Assembly (NCBI RefSeq): GCF_001761465.1
Contig: NZ_CP017479.1
Coordinates: forward strand, 1,612,001 to 1,676,000
From: Flavobacterium gilvum
GTDB taxonomy: Bacteria; Bacteroidota; Bacteroidia; Flavobacteriales; Flavobacteriaceae
Length of the DNA: 64,000 nucleotides
Reading direction: 5' to 3'
Shown here one piece after another: positions 1-7,608 of this stretch. Position 1 is the stretch's first letter. Every line of letters starts with the position of its first letter. Below the pieces are notes generated by a model. It saw only the letters and a list, made by a program, of their open reading frames with translations. It ran no database searches and was not told where the DNA came from. The translations under genes and the position numbers were made by a program.

Positions 1-26
1 GCTAAACTTAAAAATACTTTTTTCAT
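1..26 (-). CDS. 5' end of a secreted protein gene, cut by the window edge
   Basis: An ATG on the minus strand at 26 opens a frame reading MKKVFLSLA before the window ends. A Met-Lys-Lys start followed by hydrophobic residues is a typical signal peptide beginning. A -7 promoter box lies 37 bases upstream at 63-70. Nothing can be said about the product. Nine codons could be chance, so the call rests mainly on the start and promoter occurring together. Confidence 0.45.
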
Positions 27-62
27 CTTAATTTAATATAAAGGTTAATTATTAATTCGTGG

Positions 63-70
63 CAAAGATA
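63..70 (-). promoter_or_regulatory. Candidate -7 promoter box (TATCTTTG)
   Basis: On the minus strand this reads TATCTTTG, an exact match to the Bacteroidota -7 consensus TAnnTTTG. It would serve the gene starting at 26. No -33 TTG is visible at 17-23 bases upstream, so this is a half-match. Confidence 0.4.
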
Positions 71-185
71 TAAAATTTTTAATACGTAAAATATTTTTTC
101 ATTTATTTTTTAAAAATTATTTCGAATCAGTAGGTTAGCTTTTTCTTTTATGAAATAAAAAACAGGTAAATGATTACACGCGGCG

Positions 186-210
186 AAAAACAAGCCTGTT
201 TTTGAGGCTT
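186..210 (-). terminator. Probable rho-independent terminator of waaA
   Basis: On the minus strand a 6-bp stem (AAGCCT/AGGCTT) with a CAAAAAC loop is followed by GTTTTT. It lies 40 bases after the waaA stop codon. The stem is short, so strength is uncertain. Confidence 0.5.
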
Positions 211-250
211 TCCGCTTCTTTATTTATGGTTTAAAACTGTTTTTTATGAC

Positions 251-1498
251 TTATTTGTAGTCCTTATTGTAAGTTATTTTTTCCAAAATTCGGTTAGTTG
301 CGCCCTTATTTTGCTGTATAAAATTGTAGCATATTTCTCCTTTTTTGGATTTTAAAATTGGGTTTTGAACCAAGGTTGAAAACGCAGTTTCAAGTTCTTT
401 GAAATTTGTAATTGAGATGCACCCTTCAATTTTTACTAAACTAATGGCTTCTTCAAAATGAGAATAATTAGGTCCTATTACTATAGGTATTCCAAATGTG
501 GCTGGCTCCAGCAAATTGTGCACTCCCGGATTCCCAAATCCTCCACCAACATAGGCGATATCGGCGTAGCTGTAAATTTTGGTCAATATCCCGATTGTGT
601 CAATTATAAATACGTCAAATTGCGATAAGTCTTTGTTTTCTTTTTCCGAAAAAAGAACAGTTTTTTTTAGAATACTAGCTTGTAATTGCTTGATTTGATC
701 TGGTTTTATGTTATGTGGAGCGATAATAAATTTGATATCATCTTTGCATGAATTGATGTATTCTGCAAGTATTGTTTCGTCTTTTGGCCATGAGCTTCCT
801 ATTACAATTGTTGTTTTATTGTTTTTGAACTGGGAAACAAAGTCAAGTGTGTTGTCTTTTTCTAAAATAGTGACAACTCTGTCAAATCGTGTATCACCTG
901 AAACGATAACATTAGTTTCTCCTAATTGGCTGATTAGTTTTCTTGAGTTTTCATTTTGTACAAAGAAATAGGTAAAGCTTTTTAGTGCTTTTCTGTAAAA
1001 ACCACCGTACCATTTGAAGAATAATTGTTTCTTCCTAAAAATGCCCGAAATCAAGTAGGTAGGAATGTTTTGCTTTTGCAATTGGTTTAAATAATTTATC
1101 CAAAATTCATATTTGATAAAGAAAACCATTTCTGGATGTGCCAATTTTAAAAAACGTTTGGCGTTTTTTGGTGTGTCCAATGGGAGATAAATCGTGACAT
1201 CGGCAACCGTATTGTTTTTTCTCACTTCATAACCCGAAGGCGAAAAAAAGGAAACGATAATTTTGTGTGCTGGATATTTCTTTTTGATTTTTTCAATCAC
1301 AGGCAAGCCTTGTTCGTATTCACCCAAAGAAGCCGCATGAAACCATATTGTCTTATCGTTGGCAGCTATTTTTTGTTCCAAAATCGTGAAAACATCTTTT
1401 CGACCGTCAACAAAAAGTTTTATTTTTGGGTTGAAAAGTGCTATGATTTTTAGAAAAAATGAAGCGAACTGAATAGCTAAATTATAAAGAAAGTGCAT
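251..1498 (-). CDS. waaA: 3-deoxy-D-manno-octulosonic acid (Kdo) transferase
   Basis: Transfers Kdo from CMP-Kdo to lipid A precursor, the first step of LPS core assembly, at the cytoplasmic face of the inner membrane. The 415 residues match the usual family length. Residues 5-22 form the N-terminal membrane anchor. The GT30 motif HAASLGEYEQG at 54-64 contains the catalytic Glu60. The C-terminal half has the nucleotide-sugar region with GGGFGNPGVHNLLEPA. The gene stands alone, divergent from the aminotransferase gene at 1775, with its own terminator downstream. The start is the first in-frame ATG and gives the normal anchor. Confidence 0.95.
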   Translation of the reverse strand: MHFLYNLAIQFASFFLKIIALFNPKIKLFVDGRKDVFTILEQKIAANDKTIWFHAASLGEYEQGLPVIEKIKKKYPAHKIIVSFFSPSGYEVRKNNTVADVTIYLPLDTPKNAKRFLKLAHPEMVFFIKYEFWINYLNQLQKQNIPTYLISGIFRKKQLFFKWYGGFYRKALKSFTYFFVQNENSRKLISQLGETNVIVSGDTRFDRVVTILEKDNTLDFVSQFKNNKTTIVIGSSWPKDETILAEYINSCKDDIKFIIAPHNIKPDQIKQLQASILKKTVLFSEKENKDLSQFDVFIIDTIGILTKIYSYADIAYVGGGFGNPGVHNLLEPATFGIPIVIGPNYSHFEEAISLVKIEGCISITNFKELETAFSTLVQNPILKSKKGEICYNFIQQNKGATNRILEKITYNKDYK

Positions 1499-1639
1499 CG
1501 ATAATTTTTTTGTAAAATTACATTTTTCTTTGTGTTATTTTCTTCCCTAAAAAAATATTTAAGTTTTGGTTGTCATCCCGATAGTTGTCGAGCCGCTTTT
1601 TATTTTGACAAAGAAATTGTTTTTTGTTAAGAGTTTCAT

Positions 1640-1670
1640 TGGTTAAAACTCATTAAATAACTAATTTTGT
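1640..1670 (+). promoter_or_regulatory. Promoter of the DegT-family aminotransferase gene
   Basis: TTG at 1640-1642, a 20-base spacer and TAATTTTG at 1663-1670 match the Flavobacterium consensus TTG-N17-23-TAnnTTTG in both elements. The ATG at 1775 implies an untranslated leader of about 100 bases, in which I see no structure. Confidence 0.6.
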
Positions 1671-1774
1671 TCTGCTTGTTTATGTGGGTTGAATTGCATG
1701 GGAATTTGGTCCAAAAACGAGTTTACCTCTATTAATTGTTCCTAAGGAAGGAATAGGAAGCTAAAAAAGAATAC

Positions 1775-2905
1775 ATGAAAAAATTACAAATGGTTGACTT
1801 AAAAAGTCAATATGATAAAATTGCAGCGACTGTAAATGCTTCGATTCAGGGAGTTTTGGATACCAATACTTATATAAATGGGCCACAGGTTCACGCTTTT
1901 CAAAAATCATTGGAAGAATATCTTGATGTCAAGCATGTGATACCGTGTGCTAACGGAACCGATGCTTTGCAAATCGCTATGATGGGATTGGGACTGAAAC
2001 CAGGAGATGAAGTTATCACTGCCGATTTTACATTTGCTGCTACTGTTGAGGTAATCGCTTTGTTGCAATTAACCCCTGTTTTGGTTGATGTGGATTTGGA
2101 TAATATGAATATTTCCATCGATGCCATAAAGAAAGCAATAACGCCAAGAACCAAAGCTATTGTACCGGTACATCTTTTTGGGCGCGCTGCCAATATGGAA
2201 GCCATTATGGCTATTGCCAAAGAGCATAATTTGTATGTAATAGAAGATAATGCTCAGGCAATTGGTGCGAATTGCACGTTTTCGGATGGCACAAAAAAGA
2301 AAGCGGGAACTATCGGGCACGTGTCTTCTACTTCTTTCTTTCCTTCAAAAAATTTAGGTTGTTATGGGGATGGCGGTGCTATTTTTACCAATGATGATGA
2401 CTTGGCACATATTATTCGCGGTATCGTGAATCACGGAATGTATGAGCGTTACCATCACGATGTAGTGGGGGTGAATTCTCGTTTAGACAGTATTCAGGCA
2501 GCAGTTTTGAATGCTAAATTGCCTTTTTTGAATTCCTATAATAATGCCCGTCGTGATGCTGCGGCAAAATATAACGCTGCTCTTTCAGGCCATTCCAATA
2601 TTGTAATTCCAGAGTTTGATTCTAATGGAGATGATCATGTTTTTCACCAATACACATTGCGAATTATCGATAAAGATCGTGACGGATTGATGCAGCATTT
2701 GCTAGACAAAGGAATTCCATGTGCTATTTATTATCCTATTCCGTTGCATTTGCAAAAAGCGTATTTGGACGTTCGTTACAAAGAAGAAGATTTTACTATC
2801 ACAAATCAATTGGTTACAGAAGTGATTTCATTGCCAATGCATACAGAACTTGATGATGAACAAATTAAGTTTATAACGGATAGTGTTTTAGAGTATTTAA
2901 AATAA
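1775..2905 (+). CDS. DegT/DnrJ/EryC1/StrS-family sugar aminotransferase
   Basis: A PLP-dependent enzyme that aminates keto-sugar nucleotides for surface polysaccharide or glycan synthesis in the cytoplasm. The family is clear from DNAQAIGA at 158-165 (Asp158 contacts the PLP ring nitrogen) and SFFPSKNLGCYGDGG, in which Lys192 forms the Schiff base. The 376 residues are full length. The sugar substrate cannot be read from the sequence. It is followed by galE, but a palindrome with a T-tract separates the two, so co-transcription is doubtful. Together they suggest a nucleotide-sugar pathway. Confidence 0.92.
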   Translation: MKKLQMVDLKSQYDKIAATVNASIQGVLDTNTYINGPQVHAFQKSLEEYLDVKHVIPCANGTDALQIAMMGLGLKPGDEVITADFTFAATVEVIALLQLTPVLVDVDLDNMNISIDAIKKAITPRTKAIVPVHLFGRAANMEAIMAIAKEHNLYVIEDNAQAIGANCTFSDGTKKKAGTIGHVSSTSFFPSKNLGCYGDGGAIFTNDDDLAHIIRGIVNHGMYERYHHDVVGVNSRLDSIQAAVLNAKLPFLNSYNNARRDAAAKYNAALSGHSNIVIPEFDSNGDDHVFHQYTLRIIDKDRDGLMQHLLDKGIPCAIYYPIPLHLQKAYLDVRYKEEDFTITNQLVTEVISLPMHTELDDEQIKFITDSVLEYLK

Positions 2906-2914
2906 TCCCAATAG

Positions 2915-2939
2915 AGACGCGATTTATCGCGTCTTTTTT
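2915..2939 (+). terminator. Terminator made from a GACGCGAT palindrome
   Basis: The arms AGACGCGAT and ATCGCGTCT (2915-2923, 2926-2934) form a 9-bp stem followed by TTTTT. It sits 10 bases after the aminotransferase stop codon. The same palindrome recurs at 2962-2981, so it is also a member of a dispersed repeat. Confidence 0.75.
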
Positions 2940-2961
2940 ATGAAATATTAATTATATAAGG

Positions 2962-2981
2962 AGACGCGATAAATCGCGTCT
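2962..2981. repeat. Second copy of the GACGCGAT palindrome
   Basis: The arms AGACGCGAT (2962-2970) and ATCGCGTCT (2973-2981) repeat those at 2915-2934, with AA instead of TT in the centre. It lacks a T-tract and lies 19 bases before galE, inside its leader. The GAGACG...CGTCTC outline links it to the palindrome at 32250-32278. Confidence 0.75.
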
Positions 2982-3000
2982 GTACTCAAAAAAAAGAAAT

Positions 3001-4014
3001 ATGAAAATATTAGTAACAGGAGGTTTAGGTTTTATCGGTTCTCATACCGTTGTCGAATTACAAAATCAGGGATTTGAAGTTATTATCATTGATAATCTTT
3101 CCAATTCTTCAGAGGAAGTTTTAAAAGGAATTGTTGCCATAACCGGCAAACTTCCTGTTTTTGAGAAATTGGATTTACGCGAGAAAAAAAGCGTGCAGGA
3201 TTTTTTCAAAAGACATAATGATGTTGATGGGGTTATTCATTTTGCTGCCTCCAAAGCGGTGGGCGAAAGTGTCGAAAATCCGTTGTTGTATTATGAAAAT
3301 AATATCAATGCTTTGGTGTATCTGCTTCAGGAATTGGAACAAAAACCAGAGGCTAATTTTATTTTCAGTTCGTCCTGTACGGTTTATGGTCAAGCTAAAA
3401 CAATGCCCATAACCGAAAATGCGCCTGTGCAAACGGCCATGTCTCCATACGGAAATACCAAGCAGATAGGTGAAGAAATCATATCCGATGTTACAAAAGT
3501 TACCAATATCAATGCTGTTTTGTTGCGTTATTTCAACCCGATCGGTTCACACCCTTCAGCCGAAATTGGAGAGTTGCCTTTGGGAGTGCCACAGAATTTG
3601 GTGCCATTTATAACTCAAACCGGTTTTGGTTTGCGTAAGGAATTATCGGTTTATGGAGATGATTATCCTACGCCAGATGGTACGGCTATTCGTGATTATA
3701 TCCACGTAGTTGATTTGGCAAAAGCTCATGTTATCGCGTTGCAACGTTTGTTAAATAAAAAGAATTTAGAAAAAGTTGAAACTTTCAATTTAGGAACAGG
3801 TACAGGAAGTTCTGTTTTGGAAGTGATTCGAAGTTTCGAAAAAGTAAGTGGGAAAAAATTGCCTTATAAAATTGTTGCCAGAAGAGAAGGTGATATTACC
3901 GAGGCATATGCAAATACTGATAAAGCAAATAATGTTTTGGGCTGGAAAGCACAATCCACATTGGATGAAGCTATGGCTAGTGCATGGAAATGGGAACAGA
4001 AGATTAGAAGTTAG
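3001..4014 (+). CDS. galE: UDP-glucose 4-epimerase
   Basis: Interconverts UDP-glucose and UDP-galactose (Leloir pathway, supply for surface polysaccharide). It is an extended short-chain dehydrogenase of 337 residues, the normal length. The NAD-binding GGLGFIG is at 7-13, the catalytic Ser lies in FSSSCTVYG (122-130), and the YxxxK pair is Tyr150/Lys154 in SPYGNTK. The GalE-specific stretch RYFNPIGSHPSAEIGE follows. The ATG lies directly after the 2962 palindrome. Confidence 0.95.
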   Translation: MKILVTGGLGFIGSHTVVELQNQGFEVIIIDNLSNSSEEVLKGIVAITGKLPVFEKLDLREKKSVQDFFKRHNDVDGVIHFAASKAVGESVENPLLYYENNINALVYLLQELEQKPEANFIFSSSCTVYGQAKTMPITENAPVQTAMSPYGNTKQIGEEIISDVTKVTNINAVLLRYFNPIGSHPSAEIGELPLGVPQNLVPFITQTGFGLRKELSVYGDDYPTPDGTAIRDYIHVVDLAKAHVIALQRLLNKKNLEKVETFNLGTGTGSSVLEVIRSFEKVSGKKLPYKIVARREGDITEAYANTDKANNVLGWKAQSTLDEAMASAWKWEQKIRS

Positions 4015-4063
4015 ATTTCTGATTTTTGATTTTTAATTAAATAAATACCATGTTGTCAAACAT

Positions 4064-4097
4064 TAAAAATCCCCACAAACATCAGTTTATGAGGATT
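4064..4097 (-). terminator. Terminator downstream of fabD
   Basis: On the minus strand 13 bases (4085-4097) pair with 4068-4080 through eleven Watson-Crick and two G-U pairs around a 4-base loop, followed by a T-run (4065-4069). On the plus strand the same positions give A-C mismatches, so the structure serves the minus strand. It is 72 bases past the fabD stop codon. Confidence 0.6.
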
Positions 4098-4168
4098 CTA
4101 AAAATTCTGAAATCTAAATTGCTTCGCCAATTCGCTTTCGCTCGGGTCTGCAATCTGCAGTCTAAATT

Positions 4169-5041
4169 TTAAGCATTTGCAGTAGCGGCTTCTTTGTCGA
4201 TTTTTGCAATTAAACCAGCCAAAACTTTTCCTGGGCCAACTTCGGTAAACAAACTAGCGCCATCAGCAATCATTTGTTGTACAGATTGTGTCCAACGTAC
4301 AGGAGCTGTTAATTGAATAATTAAGTTTTTCTTGATTTCGTCAGCATCAGATACTGCAGAAGCTGTTACGTTTTGATACACCGGACAAATAGGAGCGGAG
4401 AATACAGTTGCTTCAATAGCAGCAGCCAGTTCTTCTCTCGCCGGTTCCATCATTGGTGAGTGAAAAGCACCTCCAACAGGTAATAATAAAGCACGTTTTG
4501 CTCCGGCAGCTTTCATCGCTTCGCAAGCTTTTTCAACTGCAGAGGTTTCTCCTGAAATTACTAATTGTCCCGGGCAGTTATAATTAGCAGCTACTACAAC
4601 TCCGTCGATAGAAGCGCAAACTTCTTCAACAACATTGTCGGCAAGTCCAAGTACGGCAGCCATAGTTGAAGGCGTAATTTCGCAGGCTTTTTGCATTGCC
4701 AAAGCACGTTGGGAAACCAATTTTAATCCATCCTCAAATGACAAAGCACCATTGGCAACCAACGCCGAGAATTCACCCAAAGAATGTCCCGCCACCATTT
4801 CTGGATTGAAATTTTCCAAAGTTTTGGCTAAGATTACTGAGTGTAAAAATACTGCTGGTTGGGTTACTTTGGTTTCTTTCAGTTGTTCTGCTGTTCCTTC
4901 AAACATAATATCAGTAATGCGGAAACCTAAAATATCATTGGCTTTTTCGAATAAATCTTTGGCTAATGGAGAGTTTTCATATAAGTCTTTGCCCATTCCT
5001 GTGAACTGTGCACCCTGACCTGGAAATACGTATGCCTTCAT
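4169..5041 (-). CDS. fabD: Malonyl-CoA:ACP transacylase
   Basis: Loads malonate onto acyl carrier protein for fatty acid elongation. The GQGAQ motif at 8-12, the nucleophile elbow GHSLGE with Ser87, Arg112 in QRALAMQ and His194 in GAFHSPMM are all present. At 290 residues it is full length. It has its own well-formed promoter at 5085-5113, and a terminator upstream of that separates it from yceI. It is not in a fab operon here. Confidence 0.96.
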   Translation of the reverse strand: MKAYVFPGQGAQFTGMGKDLYENSPLAKDLFEKANDILGFRITDIMFEGTAEQLKETKVTQPAVFLHSVILAKTLENFNPEMVAGHSLGEFSALVANGALSFEDGLKLVSQRALAMQKACEITPSTMAAVLGLADNVVEEVCASIDGVVVAANYNCPGQLVISGETSAVEKACEAMKAAGAKRALLLPVGGAFHSPMMEPAREELAAAIEATVFSAPICPVYQNVTASAVSDADEIKKNLIIQLTAPVRWTQSVQQMIADGASLFTEVGPGKVLAGLIAKIDKEAATANA

Positions 5042-5084
5042 ATTTTTAATTTTAAAGATTGAAATAGTAGTTTTAATCGGGATG

Positions 5085-5113
5085 CAAAAATAGTGTTTTT
5101 TTAGAACTTACAA
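5085..5113 (-). promoter_or_regulatory. Promoter of fabD
   Basis: On the minus strand TTG (5113-5111), an 18-base spacer and TATTTTTG (5092-5085) match the Bacteroidota promoter in both elements. The ATG is 43 bases downstream. This is one of the clearest promoters in the window. Confidence 0.75.
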
Positions 5114-5131
5114 GAAAAGATAAAAATGCAT

Positions 5132-5170
5132 AAAAAAAACCTCCATACTCGTCAATAAGTATGGAGGTTT
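5132..5170 (-). terminator. Terminator of the cytoplasmic yceI gene
   Basis: A perfect 13-bp stem (5137-5149 with 5158-5170, AAACCTCCATACT) with an 8-base loop is followed on the minus strand by an uninterrupted T-run (5132-5139). It starts 21 bases after the yceI stop and ends just before the fabD promoter. Confidence 0.85.
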
Positions 5171-5191
5171 GTATTAGAAAAACGGAATGAA

Positions 5192-5719
5192 TTATAGTTT
5201 TATTAACTGCAATTCGATATTCAAACGGACATCTTCGCCCACTAAAACACCACCGGTTTCTAGGGCTGAGTTCCAATTCAATCCCCAGTCTTTACGGTTT
5301 ATTTTCCCAGAAATATTCAATCCAGCTTTTGTATTGCCCCAAGGATCTTTCATTAATCCGCTAAACTCAGTTGGTAGAGTAACCGATTTGGTTATTCCTC
5401 TGATGCTCAAATCTCCTGTCAATTCATAATCATCGTCATTTTTTGTAAAAGAAGTGGCTTTGAAAGTCAGTTTTGGATGGTTTTCAGCATCAAAAAAGTC
5501 ACCGCTTTTCAAGTGATTATCTCTGTCAGTATTGTTTGTGCTGATAGAATTGATATCGGCAGAGAATTCAATGGTAGAATTTTCGAAGTTATCGTCCTCG
5601 GTTGTGATTGTAGTATCGTATGTTTCAAATTTACCTGAAACATTAGTAAACATCATGTGTTTTACTTTGAATCCAATTTCTGAGTGTGTTGGGTCGATTG
5701 CCCATTTTGTAGTTGCCAT
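5192..5719 (-). CDS. YceI family protein, cytoplasmic form
   Basis: YceI proteins are lipocalin-like beta barrels that bind amphiphilic molecules such as isoprenoid quinones. This 175-residue protein begins MATTKWAIDPTHSEIGFKVKH with no signal peptide, unlike the exported YceI proteins at 40-46 kb, so it should act in the cytoplasm. Family landmarks are DPTHSEIGF at the start, the DRDNHLKSGDFFD region near 65-77, and TGDLSIRGITK near 100-110. It is monocistronic, with a terminator downstream. Its upstream region carries a palindrome shared with the pirin gene, which implies joint control, probably in redox or solvent stress. The exact ligand is unknown. Confidence 0.9.
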   Translation of the reverse strand: MATTKWAIDPTHSEIGFKVKHMMFTNVSGKFETYDTTITTEDDNFENSTIEFSADINSISTNNTDRDNHLKSGDFFDAENHPKLTFKATSFTKNDDDYELTGDLSIRGITKSVTLPTEFSGLMKDPWGNTKAGLNISGKINRKDWGLNWNSALETGGVLVGEDVRLNIELQLIKL

Positions 5720-5756
5720 ATTTTATTGTTTAAATTGTTATTTCATTTTGATGAGA

Positions 5757-5764
5757 CAAAGTTA
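5757..5764 (-). promoter_or_regulatory. -7 box of yceI (TAACTTTG)
   Basis: On the minus strand this is an exact TAnnTTTG, 37 bases upstream of the ATG. There is no -33 TTG at the right distance. Instead the 5787-5802 palindrome occupies that place, which fits an activator-dependent promoter. Confidence 0.6.
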
Positions 5765-5782
5765 CTATGAGCTTGCAGATGA

Positions 5783-5814
5783 AACACTTAATCTAGATTA
5801 AGAAATTAAGTGTT
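5783..5814 (-). promoter_or_regulatory. Palindromic operator upstream of yceI
   Basis: CTTAATCTAGATTAAG (5787-5802) is a perfect 16-bp palindrome with 5-6-5 architecture. A second, wider inverted repeat overlaps it: AACACTTAAT (5783-5792) and ATTAAGTGTT (5805-5814), giving further TTAAG half-sites. The palindrome starts 22 bases from the -7 box, centring it near -41. The same site at the same distance occurs upstream of the pirin gene (8763-8778). A Crp/Fnr regulator is encoded at 8853-9428. Binding is inferred. Confidence 0.65.
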
Positions 5815-5828
5815 CAGTGTTTCGTTTT

Positions 5829-5857
5829 TTAGTATTCAGTAAAATACGGTGCTTTAT
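5829..5857. repeat. Upstream block shared with the pirin gene
   Basis: A block of about 29 bases beginning TTAGTATTCAG and containing AAATACGG is repeated at 8791-8819 with four transitions. It contains GTATT-N6-AATAC, a short inverted repeat kept in both copies. It lies 26 bases beyond the yceI operator and 12 beyond the pirin operator. Confidence 0.6.
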
Positions 5858-5925
5858 TAATCTCAGTTCTATTATTGCTATTTTTCTTTTTTGTAGGATT
5901 ATAAAAAAGCTAAATCTCTCTCTTT

Positions 5926-5993
5926 AGCCCCGATAGAAGTGGAAATCCTTGTGTGCCGGGGTTCGGCACACAAGATTGCAACGGATAGCGGGA
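5926..5993 (+). ncRNA. Structured element resembling Flavo-1 RNA
   Basis: AGCCCCGATAGAAGTGG on the left and GCAACGGATAGCGGG on the right flank a strong hairpin. AATC plus TTGTGTGCC (5944-5957, with one bulged C) pairs with GGCACACAA plus GATT (5965-5977) around GGGGTTC, and outer CCCG can pair with CGGG. No reading frame fits. From memory this layout resembles the Flavo-1 RNA class, which is widespread and multicopy in Flavobacteria; I cannot confirm it here. It could instead be a REP-like intergenic repeat. It lies in the 670-base gap between yceI and the acetyltransferase gene. Confidence 0.5.
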
Positions 5994-6107
5994 ACAATGT
6001 TTACTGAAAATGCCAAATTTTTCTGCTCCAAAAAATAATAATCGAATTCAGGTTTTTAATAATGAAAAAAGAAAAAATATATAGGTAACGCGTTGGTTGT
6101 GATTATT

Positions 6108-6256
6108 TTAACCACATAGAAACGTAGAATTTATATTGTTTAAAAAGAATTTTATAGTCATTTTACTCTTCACATAGTCAAACTATGTGTAAAATAGGCT
6201 TATTTCTATTCTTTCTTTAACGATTTGTTGCTAAATCTATGTCTCTATGTGGTTAA
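6108..6256. repeat. Long intergenic inverted repeat (CCACATAGA type)
   Basis: The 13-base arms TTAACCACATAGA (6108-6120) and TCTATGTGGTTAA (6244-6256) are perfectly complementary. A second hairpin nests inside: CACATAGT (6171-6178) and ACTATGTG (6182-6189). The arms re-use the word ACATAG. No coding frame is present. It belongs to the class of word-built hairpins found elsewhere in this window. Confidence 0.65.
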
Positions 6257-6392
6257 TTTTTTATTTAAAGCGAATTGCACTTAAAGGGTTATATGTATTA
6301 CTTATCCCTGTTAATAGAAAATAGTTCTTCAAATTTGTGTTAATTTGTGGCTATCTCATAATCTGAATCTAAAATTTGAAAATAGCTTAAAA

Positions 6393-6950
6393 ATGACAGA
6401 AAAAGAAAAAATGCTTTTGGGAGAAATTTATTTTTCCAATGATAAACAACTCGTCGAAGAGCGTGCAAAAGCCAAAAGATTACTGCACAAATTGAATGTT
6501 ACAGAATATTTGATGAACGGTAAATCCCGCGCCATTCTTCGGGAGTTACTTCCCAATTCCCATAAGCGATTGTATATAGAACCGCCTTTTCACTGTGATT
6601 ATGGATACAATATCCATTCTGGCGAAAATGTTTATTTTAATGTCAATTGCGTGGTTTTAGACACGATGAAAGTAACTATTGGTAACAATGTTTTCTTTGC
6701 GCCGGGCGTGCATATTTACACTGCAACCCATCCGCTCAATGCCATAGAAAGAAGAACAATCGAAAGTTCAAAACCTGTTTCAATTGGTGACGATTGCTGG
6801 ATTGGCGGTAACGCTGTGATTTGCCCGGGAGTCACAATTGGTTCTGGTTGTGTAATCGGTGCAGGATCTGTGGTGACTAGAGATATTCCCGAAAATTCGT
6901 TGGCAGTGGGAAATCCTGCCAAAGTAATTCGGAAACTGAATGTGGACTAA
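6393..6950 (+). CDS. Maltose/galactoside O-acetyltransferase family protein
   Basis: Transfers acetyl from acetyl-CoA to a sugar hydroxyl in the cytoplasm (Maa/LacA/NodL type). The N-terminal domain begins MTEKEKMLLGEIYFSNDKQL; the rest is a left-handed beta helix of hexapeptide repeats, including IGDDCWIGGNAVICPGVTIG and VIGAGSVVTRDIP. The catalytic His lies in YTATHPLNA. The start is set at 6393 (185 residues), because the family begins at MTEKEK and an upstream in-frame ATG at 6345 adds an unrelated extension. Its stop codon overlaps that of the convergent iron-sulfur gene. Physiological substrate unknown. Confidence 0.9.
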   Translation: MTEKEKMLLGEIYFSNDKQLVEERAKAKRLLHKLNVTEYLMNGKSRAILRELLPNSHKRLYIEPPFHCDYGYNIHSGENVYFNVNCVVLDTMKVTIGNNVFFAPGVHIYTATHPLNAIERRTIESSKPVSIGDDCWIGGNAVICPGVTIGSGCVIGAGSVVTRDIPENSLAVGNPAKVIRKLNVD

Positions 6951-7177
6951 TCCTTTTTGTTCAGATAAAAACTCAATGCTCCTGATGGACATTTGTTTAC
7001 CGTTTCAATAATTTTTTCGGTAGTTGAGTTTTCGGGCGTAATCCATGGCTGCTCTTTTGGTTTGAAAACGTCTGGATTATTGCGTACACAATTTCCCGAA
7101 TGAATGCATTTTCCTGATTGCCACACGATGGTTACTTCACCATTAGTGTATTCTTTTTTGATGTTTTTTGGATCCAT
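6947..7177 (-). CDS. YjdI-type (4Fe-4S) mono-cluster protein
   Basis: A 76-residue ferredoxin-like protein homologous to E. coli YjdI. The motif CIHSGNC (Cys24, Cys30) and the C-terminal CPSGAL (Cys63) provide three cysteines; a fourth ligand, perhaps non-Cys, is not obvious, as in E. coli YjdI. It is the last gene of a GNAT-OsmC-YjdI operon, starting two bases after the OsmC stop. In E. coli yjdI is next to yjdJ, a small acetyltransferase, so the pairing is conserved with OsmC inserted. Probable role in redox or peroxide stress; the reaction is unknown. Confidence 0.88.
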   Translation of the reverse strand: MDPKNIKKEYTNGEVTIVWQSGKCIHSGNCVRNNPDVFKPKEQPWITPENSTTEKIIETVNKCPSGALSFYLNKKD

Positions 7178-7179
7178 GG

Positions 7180-7590
7180 CTAAAATGTTGTGTTAATAAT
7201 TATGTTTCCTTTAAGTAATTTTGAAATCGGACATTTATCAGCAATGATCAGTAGTCGTTCTCTTTGTTCGGCGGTGACATCTCCGGAAAAAGTAATGTTT
7301 CTTTTTATGGTTGTAGACAATTCACCATCTACAGTTTCCTGATATAAATTTAGTGAAATATTTATTTCGGGGATTATCCATTCTTTTCTGTCGATGTACA
7401 TTCTCAGGGTAGAAAGTGTACAACTTGCCAAAGAAGCCAAAAGTGTTGAAAACGGATCTGGTCCTAAATCTTTTCCGCCTTTGTTTTCGGGTTCGTCCAT
7501 CAGTAATTTGCCATTTCGCCAAGAAATAGTACACAAGTATTTTTGTGTTCCAATGGAGCCTGTTATATCTTCGTCAAACATATTTTCCAT
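7180..7590 (-). CDS. OsmC family protein
   Basis: OsmC/Ohr proteins reduce organic hydroperoxides with two cysteines. This 136-residue protein has the family layout with GPDPFSTLLASLASCTLSTLRM (Cys57) at the core helix and DKCPISKLL (Cys119) near the end, so both reactive cysteines are present. It lies between the GNAT gene (18-base gap) and the YjdI gene (2-base gap), clearly one operon. The YhfA/OsmC subgroup without a proven substrate is also possible. Confidence 0.9.
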   Translation of the reverse strand: MENMFDEDITGSIGTQKYLCTISWRNGKLLMDEPENKGGKDLGPDPFSTLLASLASCTLSTLRMYIDRKEWIIPEINISLNLYQETVDGELSTTIKRNITFSGDVTAEQRERLLIIADKCPISKLLKGNIIINTTF

Positions 7591-7608
7591 ACACTGATTG
7601 AATAATGG

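Noticed and set aside
6716..6992. Minus-strand frames of about 70 codons at the end of the acetyltransferase gene
   Set aside because: They are antisense shadows of the hexapeptide repeats and carry no family signature.
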